The position numbers and the translations under genes were made by a program. A stretch of DNA of 64,000 nt, taken from the NCBI GenBank assembly GCA_009829735.1, contig CM020618.1:13312568-13376567 (forward strand). The letters run 5' to 3'. Every line of letters starts with the position of its first letter. Within the stretch, counting starts at the first letter, position 1. The notes under the pieces were generated by a model, which was not told where the DNA came from, did no database searches, and saw only the letters and a program-made list of their open reading frames with translations. Shown here piece after piece: positions 1 to 8,934 of this stretch. The DNA comes from Pyropia yezoensis. Its lineage: Eukaryota; Rhodophyta; Bangiophyceae; Bangiales; Bangiaceae.

Positions 1-722
1 CTCTGGCCAATGACTGCTCTGCATGAGGGTTCGTTGTTGTACGAACAGTGGGATCGGGGGTTCTCTCTGGATTTCTGATCACTTTGAGGGCAGAACAAGC
101 ACCGGTCGAGCGCTTCGGACTGTTCTTGACAGAGATGACCTGAGATAAAGGGCCAACCGGCGAGATCCGATGAAAAAACAAGAGTATGTTGACCAACCAG
201 CGTTCGTTGCGAGAGCAGTTGTGGCCATAGCCAATCATCAGGTTCTTCCGACAAACGTGTTGCAGCACGCCATTGGTCAGCCCTCTGCTGCGAGCATGCG
301 ATTGGCCCTTGCTCTTGTACACTTGCTCTTGCTCTTGTCCACATGGGACAAAATTCGGAAAACTGCAATATCTCGCTGCTTCTCCCGACTCGCAAGTACC
401 CTGCACAGACGTCCCACGGTCACCGTCGAGTCAAAGCGGATTGGTCCTGACTGAGAAGTTGTAATATGTCAGTCGACACCTGTCACTGTAGAAGTATTTG
501 CATGAGGATTGTACATTGTGTCGCTCCGTAATGCAATTACTTTCTTGACGAAACGTTTCGTAATGTCGTCGTTCGGTGGTCCGGCGAATGAAGCACATCG
601 TCGCGGGCAGAGCGTCAGTACCTGGACCGTTCGCTCCCGCATCACCCCCGCCAACATCACCTCTTCCCCCACGCCCAAGCAAGCCCTGTTGAAGTGGTCT
701 GCTCGTACCCCCCCTGGTCGCG
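1..722 (+). promoter_or_regulatory. upstream region of eS28 with clustered CCAAT boxes
   Basis: No convincing gene. CCAAT/ATTGG words occur at about 8, 232, 269, 301 and 438, in both orientations. A 29-base module at 345-373 (containing GACAAAATTCGG and CTGCAATATCT) recurs at 44784-44812 and, reverse-complemented and slightly altered, at 44351-44380. A perfect 14-bp palindrome, ACGAAACGTTTCGT, lies at 548-561. The likely 5' UTR of eS28 is the pyrimidine-rich stretch just before 723. The promoter role is inferred from position and motif clustering. Confidence 0.5.
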
Positions 723-1224
723 ATGGTACGATTGTGATGTCCGCGTTCTTTTCGCATTTTTGAATGCTCTGGCTTTTGAACTCAGCTGCGACCCCTCACT
801 GCTTTGTAGCAGGGGCGTCTGTGCTCGAGCGCTGTGTCAGTTTGCAGGGGATATGCTGTAGGGGATGAATTGCTGCTAGGGATGGGCACGCGTCCTTCTA
901 TGGTGTATTCTGCTTTGCTCTCTGTGAGCAGTGTGGTACGGCGCGTGCTGACCAATTGGCTGTCCCTCTTGATGGTGCTCCACGTTTGTTTCTGATTGCT
1001 TATCTCGCTGGATATCTCGATCACGACAGGAGCAACCCGTCAAGCTGGGAAAGGTTGCCATGATCCTCGGCCGCACCGGTAGCCGTGGTGGTATTACCCA
1101 GGTGCGGATTGATTTTCTTGACGACCAGAACCGTTCTATCATCCGCAACGTCAAGGGCCCCGTCCGCGTTGGCGACATCCTGACACTCCTCGAGTCCGAG
1201 CGCGAAGCCCGGCGTCTGCGTTGA
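723..1224 (+). CDS. RPS28: 40S ribosomal protein eS28 (two exons)
   Basis: Small-subunit cytosolic ribosomal protein eS28, near the mRNA exit channel in the known family. Exon 2 (1030-1224) encodes the very conserved core: LGRTGSRGG, then [12 protein letters not shown], and the family's exact C-terminus [12 protein letters not shown] before TGA at 1222-1224. No ATG fits in frame upstream within this exon. The natural start is ATG at 723-725, directly followed by a donor (GTACG from 726). Joining to the acceptor CACGACAG ending at 1029 gives M-E-Q-P-V-K-L-G, matching the eS28 N-terminus pattern (Met, acidic residue, then P-V-x-L). The product is 65 residues, the usual family length. Exon 1 therefore contributes only the start codon, and the 304-bp intron runs from 726 to 1029. 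An additional upstream 5' UTR intron cannot be excluded. The gene converges with NUP50. Confidence 0.93.
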
Positions 1225-1887
1225 GAGGCGCTCTGATCGCGCCTGCTGGCGGTGTGTGGTGGTGAAAGGACGTGTCCTTATCGCGTCCCTCCTCCCACCC
1301 CTGCTTGTCGACATTGTCCAGTTCGCGCGGAGGCGGCAGCTGGCTGCGGTGACCTAGGGCTGGTACGTGGTCGTGCTAGCACCCCTTCTCGCATAAGGCT
1401 GTTGATTGGGGTTGTGTAGGCGGCGCCTGCGGGTGTGGGGCTTGCGTCTCTGATGGGTGTGGATTGTGGTATATTGGATGGACGGTGGGGCTGAATGGAG
1501 GGAAAAATACGTCTGCTTCTCTTGTATAGCGCACAACGTTGTGCTTCAAGGGCGAGTTGACGCTCTGGAAGGATCGGTGCACGTCGCGTACATGGGGCGA
1601 CACGCGGACAGGAGTTCATCGCTGCCGGTCGCAACGCTCGTCCGAGGATGAGGAAGGTGTCCACCTGCATCTCTGGCTCGGTGATTGCCAGTTGCTCCAA
1701 CGATGTGGGCCGCACTACCAGGCGCGCGGCGCGGTGTCATGCACCTGGCCGAGAGGCAACTCGCCAGGTCTTCAAATGCACACAAACGAACGTACACTGC
1801 ATGTGCCAAGGCGACAATGCACAAAAAATAGAGCATCATCCCCCAGCGCACAGGGGCGCATGCCAGGCCAGCTCAGCGACCTTCGGC
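1225..1887. other. convergent 3' spacer between eS28 and NUP50
   Basis: Holds the 3' ends of two converging genes. The short open frames here show no recognisable protein and no conserved motif. The stretch 1440-1560 is relatively T/G-rich on the + strand. No clear polyadenylation signal was identified by eye. Confidence 0.5.
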
Positions 1888-3606
1888 CTACTTGTCCGCC
1901 GCACCACCCTCGGAGTCCCCCTCCGTTGCCGCTCCCTCTTTCACCGCCACTGCAGCTTGGACATCTTCTGCCTTCGCCTCCTCTACATTGACCTTCCCAG
2001 TCTTTCCATCAGCCGCCTTGGCCTCCACAGTCTTCGCATCCGACGTCTCGGCCTCTTCATCGGTATCGGCCTTGTTCGCATCCCCAGTCCTGGCATCCGC
2101 CGTCTTGGCATCTCCAGCCGTGGTATCCGCCTTGTTCACCTGTCCAGCCTCGGCATCCACCTTCTTCCCTTCACTACCCTCGTCCTCCGCCGCCTTCGCT
2201 GCAATGCCCTTTGACCCTTTTACGTGGCTGGATATGGCGTCCACGAGCCCTGCGGCGTCGTCCTTGACAGAAAACCGCAGCAGGTATGACACGTTCTTCT
2301 TCTCGTCTTCCAGAGACAGTCCCGTGAAGCGAACGGCCCGGTCCGCGGCGCGGTCCACAACAAATCCCGAAAACAGGGGCGTATTGAGGATGACATGCAG
2401 CGTCGCTTCGGTGCGCATCAGCAGCCGCCCTGCACCGGTGCCAGAGTGGACGTTCACTTTGACGACCCCGACGCCCCGCTCCTTCCAATTGGCGCCCCCC
2501 TCCAAGAGATAGAGCTTGGCACGGGCGTGAAAGACCACAGACTCCTCCTCCTCACCCGTGTGGGCCTCCACCTGCTTCATATCGGGCCGCAAAGGGGCGC
2601 CCGAGGCCGCAGCCGCATGAGGAGCGCCAGTGCCGCTGCTACCCCCAACAGGGAGGGCACCAAACGGCGTACCGGTGGCCAGCGCCGGGGGGACCGTGAA
2701 GGGCGTGCCGCCACCGCCAAATGAGAATGGCTGGCCTCCAGCGGAAGACGCCCCAAAAGTGAAGCCCCCAGCAACGTCGCCGGAGAAGCCTCCAAATGTG
2801 AACGCTGGCTTGGGCGCAGCAGCCACCGCCGCAGCTGGCTCAGACGAGGCCCCATCCACATTATCACCTGAGCCAACAGTCTTGTTGTTCACCTCTCCAA
2901 CCGTAGCAGACGCGTCTGGAATCGCTGCATTGCCCCCCTCAACGGCGACATCAACCGTAGCCGATGTCTTGAGAGCGTCTGCCTTGCGAAGTTCCGCCAC
3001 GCCATCTGCGTGGGCATCAGCGGCTGTCGCAGTCGCGACAGCGGCATCGCTAGCTGACGCGGCGGGTGCACTAGTTGACAAAGGTGGGACAGCCGCCTCC
3101 GTCGTGGTAATCGCGGCCGCCCGGGCCGGTGCGTCGTTCGCGGTCGCCGCCGAAGGCGCGTCATTAGCGGCAGCGGCGGCTGGAGAATCGGTCGCGGTGG
3201 TGCCAGCTGCGGCAGGAGCATCCTTGGGGGAAGCCGCTGCATTGGTGGCCGCCACAGCGGGCGTGGGGGGGATGGAAGTACTCGTCCCGTCGGCTGCCGC
3301 ATTGAGCGCGAGCTGAGCCTCGCCAAAGGCATTTCCAGCATTCCCAGACATCACGGCCGCTCCCAGAGAAGTTGGGAACGCCCGGGCCGGTGACGACCGC
3401 GGCGCTGCGGCTGCTCCGTCTCCCCCATTGTCCACTTCCCCATCGCCACCTCCCCCGGCTGCCCCCCGACGCCGCACCTTGATGATGCGCCGGCGAGCGA
3501 GTACCTCAGGAGGCGCCCGCTGAAAGGCGCCGTCAGCACCCGCGCCATCAGCTTCATCGTCCGACCGGTCGTCCTTGGTGATCTGACGCTCCGAGGAGCG
3601 TTTCAT
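1888..3606 (-). CDS. NUP50: nucleoporin NUP50-like, Ran-binding domain
   Basis: Nuclear-pore-associated protein of the NUP50/Npap60 type, which binds importin-alpha and Ran during cargo release. Starting at the ATG at 3606, the N-terminus has the NUP50 signature: MKRSSERQIT, an acidic patch, then PPEVLARRRIIKVRRRG, as in animal NUP50 (importin-alpha-binding segment). Residues about 60-260 are Ala/Asp/Thr-rich and probably disordered. Residues about 265-305 hold FG-type repeats (FTFGG, FTFGA, FSFGG). A RanBP1-type domain covers about 349-460 (EESVVFHARAKLY, WKERGVGVVKVNV, and NTPLFSGFVV). The last 110 residues are an acidic Lys/Ala/Asp-rich tail with imperfect repeats of the type DAKTADARTGDANKAD. 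An in-frame extension to 3837 exists but lacks family similarity, so 3606 was chosen. 572 aa; animal NUP50 is about 470. Confidence 0.9.
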   Translation of the reverse strand: MKRSSERQITKDDRSDDEADGAGADGAFQRAPPEVLARRRIIKVRRRGAAGGGGDGEVDNGGDGAAAAPRSSPARAFPTSLGAAVMSGNAGNAFGEAQLALNAAADGTSTSIPPTPAVAATNAAASPKDAPAAAGTTATDSPAAAAANDAPSAATANDAPARAAAITTTEAAVPPLSTSAPAASASDAAVATATAADAHADGVAELRKADALKTSATVDVAVEGGNAAIPDASATVGEVNNKTVGSGDNVDGASSEPAAAVAAAPKPAFTFGGFSGDVAGGFTFGASSAGGQPFSFGGGGTPFTVPPALATGTPFGALPVGGSSGTGAPHAAAASGAPLRPDMKQVEAHTGEEEESVVFHARAKLYLLEGGANWKERGVGVVKVNVHSGTGAGRLLMRTEATLHVILNTPLFSGFVVDRAADRAVRFTGLSLEDEKKNVSYLLRFSVKDDAAGLVDAISSHVKGSKGIAAKAAEDEGSEGKKVDAEAGQVNKADTTAGDAKTADARTGDANKADTDEEAETSDAKTVEAKAADGKTGKVNVEEAKAEDVQAAVAVKEGAATEGDSEGGAADK

Positions 3607-3939
3607 GATGCGGATTGGGAGGGGAAAGGGAGCGGAGCGTAGGGGAGCGTAGGGAAGGGAGAAGTGCCGTAGCAGACTCCAACAACAGAAGGCGTGGGGC
3701 ACGGCGGTGGTGGGGGTGTTGAGGACTCGAAAAGTGGCGGGAGCGTGACGATCAAAGATAGCGCTCAGTATTGAGGCTGTGTACGAGCGGGCGAGAGACA
3801 CGAATAAAGTGTGCCAAGAGCGCTCGGTCGTGGCCACAACGGCCAGGTCGTGTAAGCCTTCGTGGAGAGGTTAATTGTCTCCATAGCGACATTTTGACAC
3901 TTGTGGCGCACTGCGATCAAAGACTACTCGTGTAATTCC
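3607..3939 (-). promoter_or_regulatory. upstream region of NUP50
   Basis: About 330 bp between the NUP50 start and the end of a doubtful minus-strand frame. The stretch 3830-3945 is less G+C-rich than its surroundings. No specific regulatory site was recognised; the promoter role is inferred from position. Confidence 0.4.
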
Positions 3940-4503
3940 TCAATCAATACAGCCCCCAGCCAAGCGCGAGGGGGGCTGATAGCGAAGCTTTTTCGGATCA
4001 GAGCTGGAACTTTCAGACCCCCTCCTCCCCTGGCCCTGTAGACCCTCCCGCCATTCCCTCCCCCAGCACTGTTCGCGAGCGTCAGAACACCGCCGGCAGA
4101 ACAGTCGGATGCGTCGCGTTGCAAGGGGCACACGTCTACGCGGTATGTCAGGATAGGATTGCGGAGAAGGGAGAGGGGAAGCGGGGTGGTGCGGCTCAAA
4201 CGAGAAAGGGCGGCCACGTGCTGCGCTGCGCACCTCGGGCACGGGCACGAGGGCGCCCGTGCACGCAGCCTCCCTGCACGCCATCCCATGGCGAGTCCGA
4301 AACGCGCCAGCACAAGTGCACACCACTGTTGCATCGCGGGCGTCCGCGTGGACCCAGAGGTCGCTGTGGAACTCTGGGGGCAGGACGCAGACACCGGCGG
4401 GTGCAGCGGTCGCGGCCATCTGGCCAGCTGGCTGCTTACGCCTAGTTGAGGTGGGCTTCTTGCGGACTTCTGGCATACCACCGTAAGAAGCAGCGTGAAG
4501 CAC
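3940..4503 (-). CDS. doubtful small protein, unrecognised
   Basis: An open frame of 187 codons with no recognised domain. A start at the internal ATG (MPEVRKKPTSTRRKQP, about 4476) would give a basic N-terminus. The same position contains GTAAGCAG, a good splice-donor word, so a spliced gene with a short basic first exon is possible. The middle is Cys-rich (VVCTCAGAF, GMACREAAC) without a regular zinc-finger spacing. The opposite strand is also open over much of the span. It would lie head to head with V-ATPase subunit G and tail to head with NUP50. I infer that some gene may exist here but cannot say what it makes. Confidence 0.22.
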   Translation of the reverse strand: MLHAASYGGMPEVRKKPTSTRRKQPAGQMAATAAPAGVCVLPPEFHSDLWVHADARDATVVCTCAGAFRTRHGMACREAACTGALVPVPEVRSAARGRPFSFEPHHPASPLPSPQSYPDIPRRRVPLATRRIRLFCRRCSDAREQCWGREWREGLQGQGRRGSESSSSDPKKLRYQPPSRLAGGCID

Positions 4504-5321
4504 CGGAGATAAAAGAAGAAAAAAATGCGCGTAGAAGAGAGTAGCTCACAGCGTTTCTCATGGTGAATGGCTGTTGTTATTCCTCTCTGCCAGTCTGGAC
4601 CCAGGTGCCTGTTTGTGTCTCTATCCAGCGTCTTCCGAGTATCTTAGCTCGTGTTTGCGGGGCTTTCAACCAATAAGAACGCACCCGTTCTGACCCAGAA
4701 GTCCGCTCACATCTGGGCGAGACTGCGGCCGCTCGGGGTTCGTTCTGTACTTTCTCAGGAAGGTCATACAAGTGCATGTAATTTATGCCCAGAACCGCAC
4801 AGTTCGGACAACCTTCGTCGACTATTTATCACCCAACCACAGAGAACCCTACAGTTTGGATCCCATCGTGGGTGACCCTGCACCTGACCAATCAGCACCC
4901 TTATTGGCGTCACTCTGAGAGCGATTGTGAGCCGTCATAAGGGCGTCATTACATATCGTGCAGTAGCTTCGCTAATAACAGCGATGCATCGCTCAAATTG
5001 TGCACAACACGGGACTCTAAGTGAACATAATTGTACTGGGATTTCATGGCCACACTTGATCGCCGACGGAGCACTCTTTCGGCTTCCACAATGGTTTGTA
5101 CTTTCATGAGTGCTCACACCAGTCGCACTGCACCCCATTCAGCGCTCCCACCTGTCGTGCCCAGCGGTGCCCTTGCGAGCCTGGCTTTCGTACACCCGCA
5201 CGTGCTTGCTGGGTGGACATCCGAACTGCTTGTACGCTACCGCCAGTCGCAACAGCTCTACCCAGAATTCGCGCCTTCTTCTCACCCTTCGTCGCTTTGA
5301 CTGACCGCCTTGCCGCTCACC
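4504..5321. promoter_or_regulatory. upstream region of V-ATPase subunit G
   Basis: Lower in G+C than the coding regions, with CCAAT-type boxes near 4670 (ACCAATAAGA), 4878 (GACCAATCAG) and 4902 (ATTGG), plus several T-rich stretches. It probably holds the promoter of the downstream + strand gene and possibly of the doubtful minus-strand frame. No convincing coding sequence. Confidence 0.45.
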
Positions 5322-6263
5322 ATGTCGGGCAAGCGGCCGGCAGAGACCATCCAGACGCTGCTGGAGGCCGAGTCCGAGGCCAAACTGGTTGTCGAGAAGG
5401 CCCGGAAAGGTACGCACCGCTTTGCTCTCTGTTGGTTGCTGGAATGGGTGCCGCCCCAATGGCCATTTTCTCGTCCGCTGGCTTGTGCTACCATTTGTAG
5501 CGTTCATCATGCCTGTGGTGGACTGAGTGTTGCTGCTGGTGGGGGCGTGCGCAGGGTACGGCTTGTCGTGGCTTACGTGCAGTATGTTTAACTTGCTCGC
5601 GCGGTTTTCATTGATCGTGGACGGTTTTGCTTGGGGGGTGTTCTGCAATGACGGGCAATGGCTGCGCTACCGTGGCGGGGTCGATGTGCCTCAGAGCGCG
5701 ATGCGCGGCTGAAGAAGGCGGCGTCCGAGGCTGAGGAGGAAATTGCGGCCTACCGGGCAGCCAAGGAAGCCGAGTATCAGGCTGAGGTTGACAAGGTATG
5801 GTTGTCCTTTGCATGACTGCAGGTTGTCCTTTGCGTGACTGGGCTGTATCGGAGATGTCTTCCCTTGGTCGTGAGAAGCGAGGCAGCTGCTCGTGGACGA
5901 GGGGGCTTTTTCCGGCCAGCACTCCAGATATTGGCCGGGGGATGGGTGGCGACGGGGCCTGGTCAGGGTCCGACAGCGATGACTAACCGAGTTTCTCTTT
6001 GTCTTGCTCTGGGGTATTAATTGTCTTCCCGCCCCTCAACAATGCACTGTGCGCCACGGTTATGCTGTGCCCCCAAACCCACGCACGCTGCACAGTACAT
6101 GGGCACCAGCGGCACTGAGACAGAGCGCATCGCGGCCGAAACGGAGAAGCGGGTAGCGGATACGTACGAGGCCACCAAGTCTCGGAAGGAGGAGGTGGTG
6201 TCCATGCTTATCAGCTTTGTCACCAACGTGGACACCACCGTTCGCGTTACCGGAAAGAAATGA
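5322..6263 (+). CDS. VMA10: V-type proton ATPase subunit G (three exons)
   Basis: Subunit G of the peripheral stalk of the vacuolar H+-ATPase, which pairs with subunit E and links V1 to V0 for organelle acidification. Exon 1 is 5322-5409 (MSGKRPAETIQTLLEAE, KLVVEKARK), exon 2 is 5695-5795 (RDARLKKAASEAEEEIAAY, KEAEYQAEVDK), exon 3 is 6096-6263 (YMGTSGTETERIA, ending VTNVDTTVRVTGKK). Introns at 5410-5694 (GTACGC...TCAG) and 5796-6095 (GTATGG...ACAG) have phases 1 and 0, and the joined product of 118 residues is the usual length. The spliced ALLEAE-K-ARK-ER-LK-A-EEAE-EI-YR-KE pattern is diagnostic of the V-ATPase G family, and the protein should be one long coiled coil. It converges with aspartate kinase. 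Confidence 0.94.
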
Positions 6264-6707
6264 TGCGTGCGCACGTGGAGTGGCGCTTGTCCCGCCCGCT
6301 GATTGTTCGTGCGTGGCTCATGCGTGCTGTTTTTTATCTGTGTGCCTACGCGCTGTGGTGTAGAGGGGGGGTCGCTTTTCGGCTCTCTGGTTTGGCTCAT
6401 CGGCTGTATTATTCCCCATCCTTGATGACTCTGTGTGTCTGCAAGAGGGGTGCGGGCAGTGGAAGTCTTACTGCCTCTAGCGAATGGCGATTGTTTGGTA
6501 CGCGCGTCATCACTCGCAGCACACCCGAGAAGAAGAAATTCAGTCGGGCCTGCGCTCCCCTTGAGTCATTAACGTACAGGGGATTGCGCGCCAGTGCCGA
6601 GGTGCAGTCCCGCCCCGCACCAATGGCTGACACAGCGACCGAGGCCCTGCTCGCAAACCGGCAGTCCATCATAAGGACGAAACGAGTCGTGCTCCCGGCG
6701 ACCCTGT
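6264..6707. other. convergent 3' spacer between V-ATPase G and aspartate kinase
   Basis: About 440 bp for the 3' UTRs of two converging genes. It is richer in T than the genes. The open frames here are short and show no recognisable protein. Confidence 0.5.
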
Positions 6708-8321
6708 TCAAACCCCAAAGAAAGCCTTATGGATGAGCTCAATGGCCCGCGTGGCCTTGGCGTCGGCCACAATCATAGAGATGTTGTACTTGGATGCCCC
6801 TTGGGAGATCATTTGTACCTCAATGCCCGCCTCGTTCAGGACGTGCATGGACCGCGCAAGCACGTCACTGCTGCGCTTGACATTGGCGACTAGCGAGACG
6901 ATGGCGTGGTCTGACGAGAAGGATACACGTGCTACCTGTCGCAGGTCGGCGGCGAGCGCGTCCATCACCCGAGAGTCTTGCTTGGCGGCCTCCAGCGTCA
7001 GTGACACAGACACCTCGGACGTCGCAATCATGTCCACCGACACCCGGTGGGTTGCAAACAGCTTGAACACCTCGGCGAGGAAGCCGTATGCGCCGAGCAT
7101 GCGGGTAGACACAATGTCCACCAGCTGCACACCACGCTTGACACTGATGGCCGTTACTGGGTTGTCAGCCTCGACCGCCCGATCCCGTACGATCACTGTC
7201 CCCGGGTGGGATGGATTGTAACTGTTCTTGACGCGCACGGGGATGTTGGCGCGCATGGCGGGCATCATGGCAATCGGGTGGAGAACCTTGGCACCAAAGT
7301 AAGCCATTTCGGCAGCCTCCTCAAACATCACTGACGGGACGGGCACAGCAGCCTTGACGATGCGCGGGTCTGTCGACAGGATGCCGTCCACATCTTTCCA
7401 CACTTGCACCTCAGTAACGCCCAAGGCGGCGCCAATGGTACTTGCCGTCAGGTCTGAGCCGCCGCGGCCCAGCGTCGTAATGTTGCCGTCCTCGTCCTTG
7501 GCAATGAAGCCCGTAACGATGGCAACCGCGTCCGCAGGCATAGATGTCGCGAAAAAGGAAGCCACCTGCGCTTCCGTGACGTCGCAAAGCTCCGCGTTGG
7601 TAAACGTCGAGTTTGAGCGGAAGCCCGCGTCGAAGGCGTCGACAGCGCGGGCAGGCAGGCCCTCATTCTGCCGCAGGTGTGCCGCAAAGATGCGTACGGA
7701 GAGGCGTTCCCCAAATGACACAAGGTAGTCCATGGTGCGAGGCGACAGCTCCTTAATAAACTTCACACCCAGGAGCAGCTGGTCCAGATTCAAAAGCAGC
7801 GGGTCTACTAGGTCCTCCGTGGAGAGGCCCAGCTCCTCGCAAGCCTCGTACGCCCGGTTGCGAATGCTTGTCATGTCCACCACACCTTCGGTCAATGCGC
7901 GGTCGCCGGCCGAGAGCAGCTCATTGGTGGAAGGTCCCATCGCAGAAAGCACCACAATGGGCGGCTTGGCCGACGCGTCCAGTTGCATCTTCACGAGCTT
8001 GGTCACCTCCCGCAGGCGCTCCGCGTTGGCCAGGGAGCTACCGCCAAACTTGCAGACCACTCGGTCCAGAGTGACCCCACCAGCAGCAGACGAATCGCTC
8101 GCCGCCGCGGGCGCATCTGAAGAAGACGCCACCGCCATCCGTGGTGTGGCTGCCGCCGCCGCCGTCGGGCGGCGAGCCGGACGCGGAACGCCCGCTGGTG
8201 CTGCAAACGACAGTCTCCCTGGCAGCTGGCACTGGTGGCGTGCCTGGCCGCGCACGCCCACCCCGTGCAGGGCGCAAGCGCCGGCAGCCGTCGCCAAAGG
8301 CACGAACGCCGGCGGCGCCAT
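6708..8321 (-). CDS. aspartate kinase, plastid-targeted, monofunctional
   Basis: Catalyses ATP-dependent phosphorylation of aspartate, the first step of the Asp-family pathway (Lys, Thr, Met, Ile), expected in the plastid. From the ATG at 8321 the first 60 residues are Ala/Arg/Pro-rich and end in TPRMAVAS, typical of a transit-peptide junction. The kinase domain begins at K91 (KFGGSSLAN) and includes TLGRGGSDLTA and KDVDGILSTDPR, both family hallmarks. Two ACT domains follow, one around GAYGFLAEVFKLFATHRVSV and one around NVKRSSDVLARSMHVLNEAG, so allosteric inhibition by Lys or Thr is likely. There is no homoserine dehydrogenase domain, so this is the monofunctional type. 537 aa, as in plants. 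The longer in-frame extension to 8627 lacks similarity. No introns seen. Confidence 0.96.
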   Translation of the reverse strand: MAPPAFVPLATAAGACALHGVGVRGQARHQCQLPGRLSFAAPAGVPRPARRPTAAAAATPRMAVASSSDAPAAASDSSAAGGVTLDRVVCKFGGSSLANAERLREVTKLVKMQLDASAKPPIVVLSAMGPSTNELLSAGDRALTEGVVDMTSIRNRAYEACEELGLSTEDLVDPLLLNLDQLLLGVKFIKELSPRTMDYLVSFGERLSVRIFAAHLRQNEGLPARAVDAFDAGFRSNSTFTNAELCDVTEAQVASFFATSMPADAVAIVTGFIAKDEDGNITTLGRGGSDLTASTIGAALGVTEVQVWKDVDGILSTDPRIVKAAVPVPSVMFEEAAEMAYFGAKVLHPIAMMPAMRANIPVRVKNSYNPSHPGTVIVRDRAVEADNPVTAISVKRGVQLVDIVSTRMLGAYGFLAEVFKLFATHRVSVDMIATSEVSVSLTLEAAKQDSRVMDALAADLRQVARVSFSSDHAIVSLVANVKRSSDVLARSMHVLNEAGIEVQMISQGASKYNISMIVADAKATRAIELIHKAFFGV

Positions 8322-8934
8322 GGCCCACCGCAGACGAGTGCCGCAGCTGTGAGGGACGGCAGGGACCACGTATGACAGCTGCGAGCAAAATGGGGAGAGG
8401 GGAGCAAGAAGGAAACCAAATCGCACCGCCACGTGCACCAGGGACGGTGGGTGAGGGAGGGGGAAGAAGAGAAGAGCAGCAGTGACGGGGACAGAGAGGT
8501 CGGAGGAAGTGTAGACTGACCAGCAGCGCACGAGAGATCGGCCGAAGTCACCGAGGCACATCGACGGAACTTCGACGTTCCACCGGGGGCCAATCAGATG
8601 GCCGAATGGGGGACGCCGGGCGACCACTCAATCGAATTTTCGAGGATTCTGTGTCAAAAAAAAAAAAGCGCCGACACTCGTGAAGATGCGTGGCCCCGGC
8701 TGCCGACGAAGAGACACCGACGCCCACCTCGGCCGTAGAAACGACCTGGAAAGTCTGGGGCACACATCAAGCGTCCAAGCACACTGAGATGAGCATACCG
8801 ACCGGCTCGACGCCGCCATGCGCCACTCAGCCTCCGAGCGGACCTGCCTGCAACAGAACGTGCCAAATGCGTCCACCGAGAACGCAATGCAGGGCGCTGA
8901 CGCTGTGGCACACCGCCGACACCCGTCATCACCG
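8322..8934 (-). promoter_or_regulatory. upstream region of aspartate kinase
   Basis: Spacer between the end of the AhpD-like gene and the aspartate kinase start; both genes lie on the minus strand. It contains a run of 12 A at 8656-8667 and otherwise nothing recognisable. Open frames here are short and overlap each other on both strands. Confidence 0.4.
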
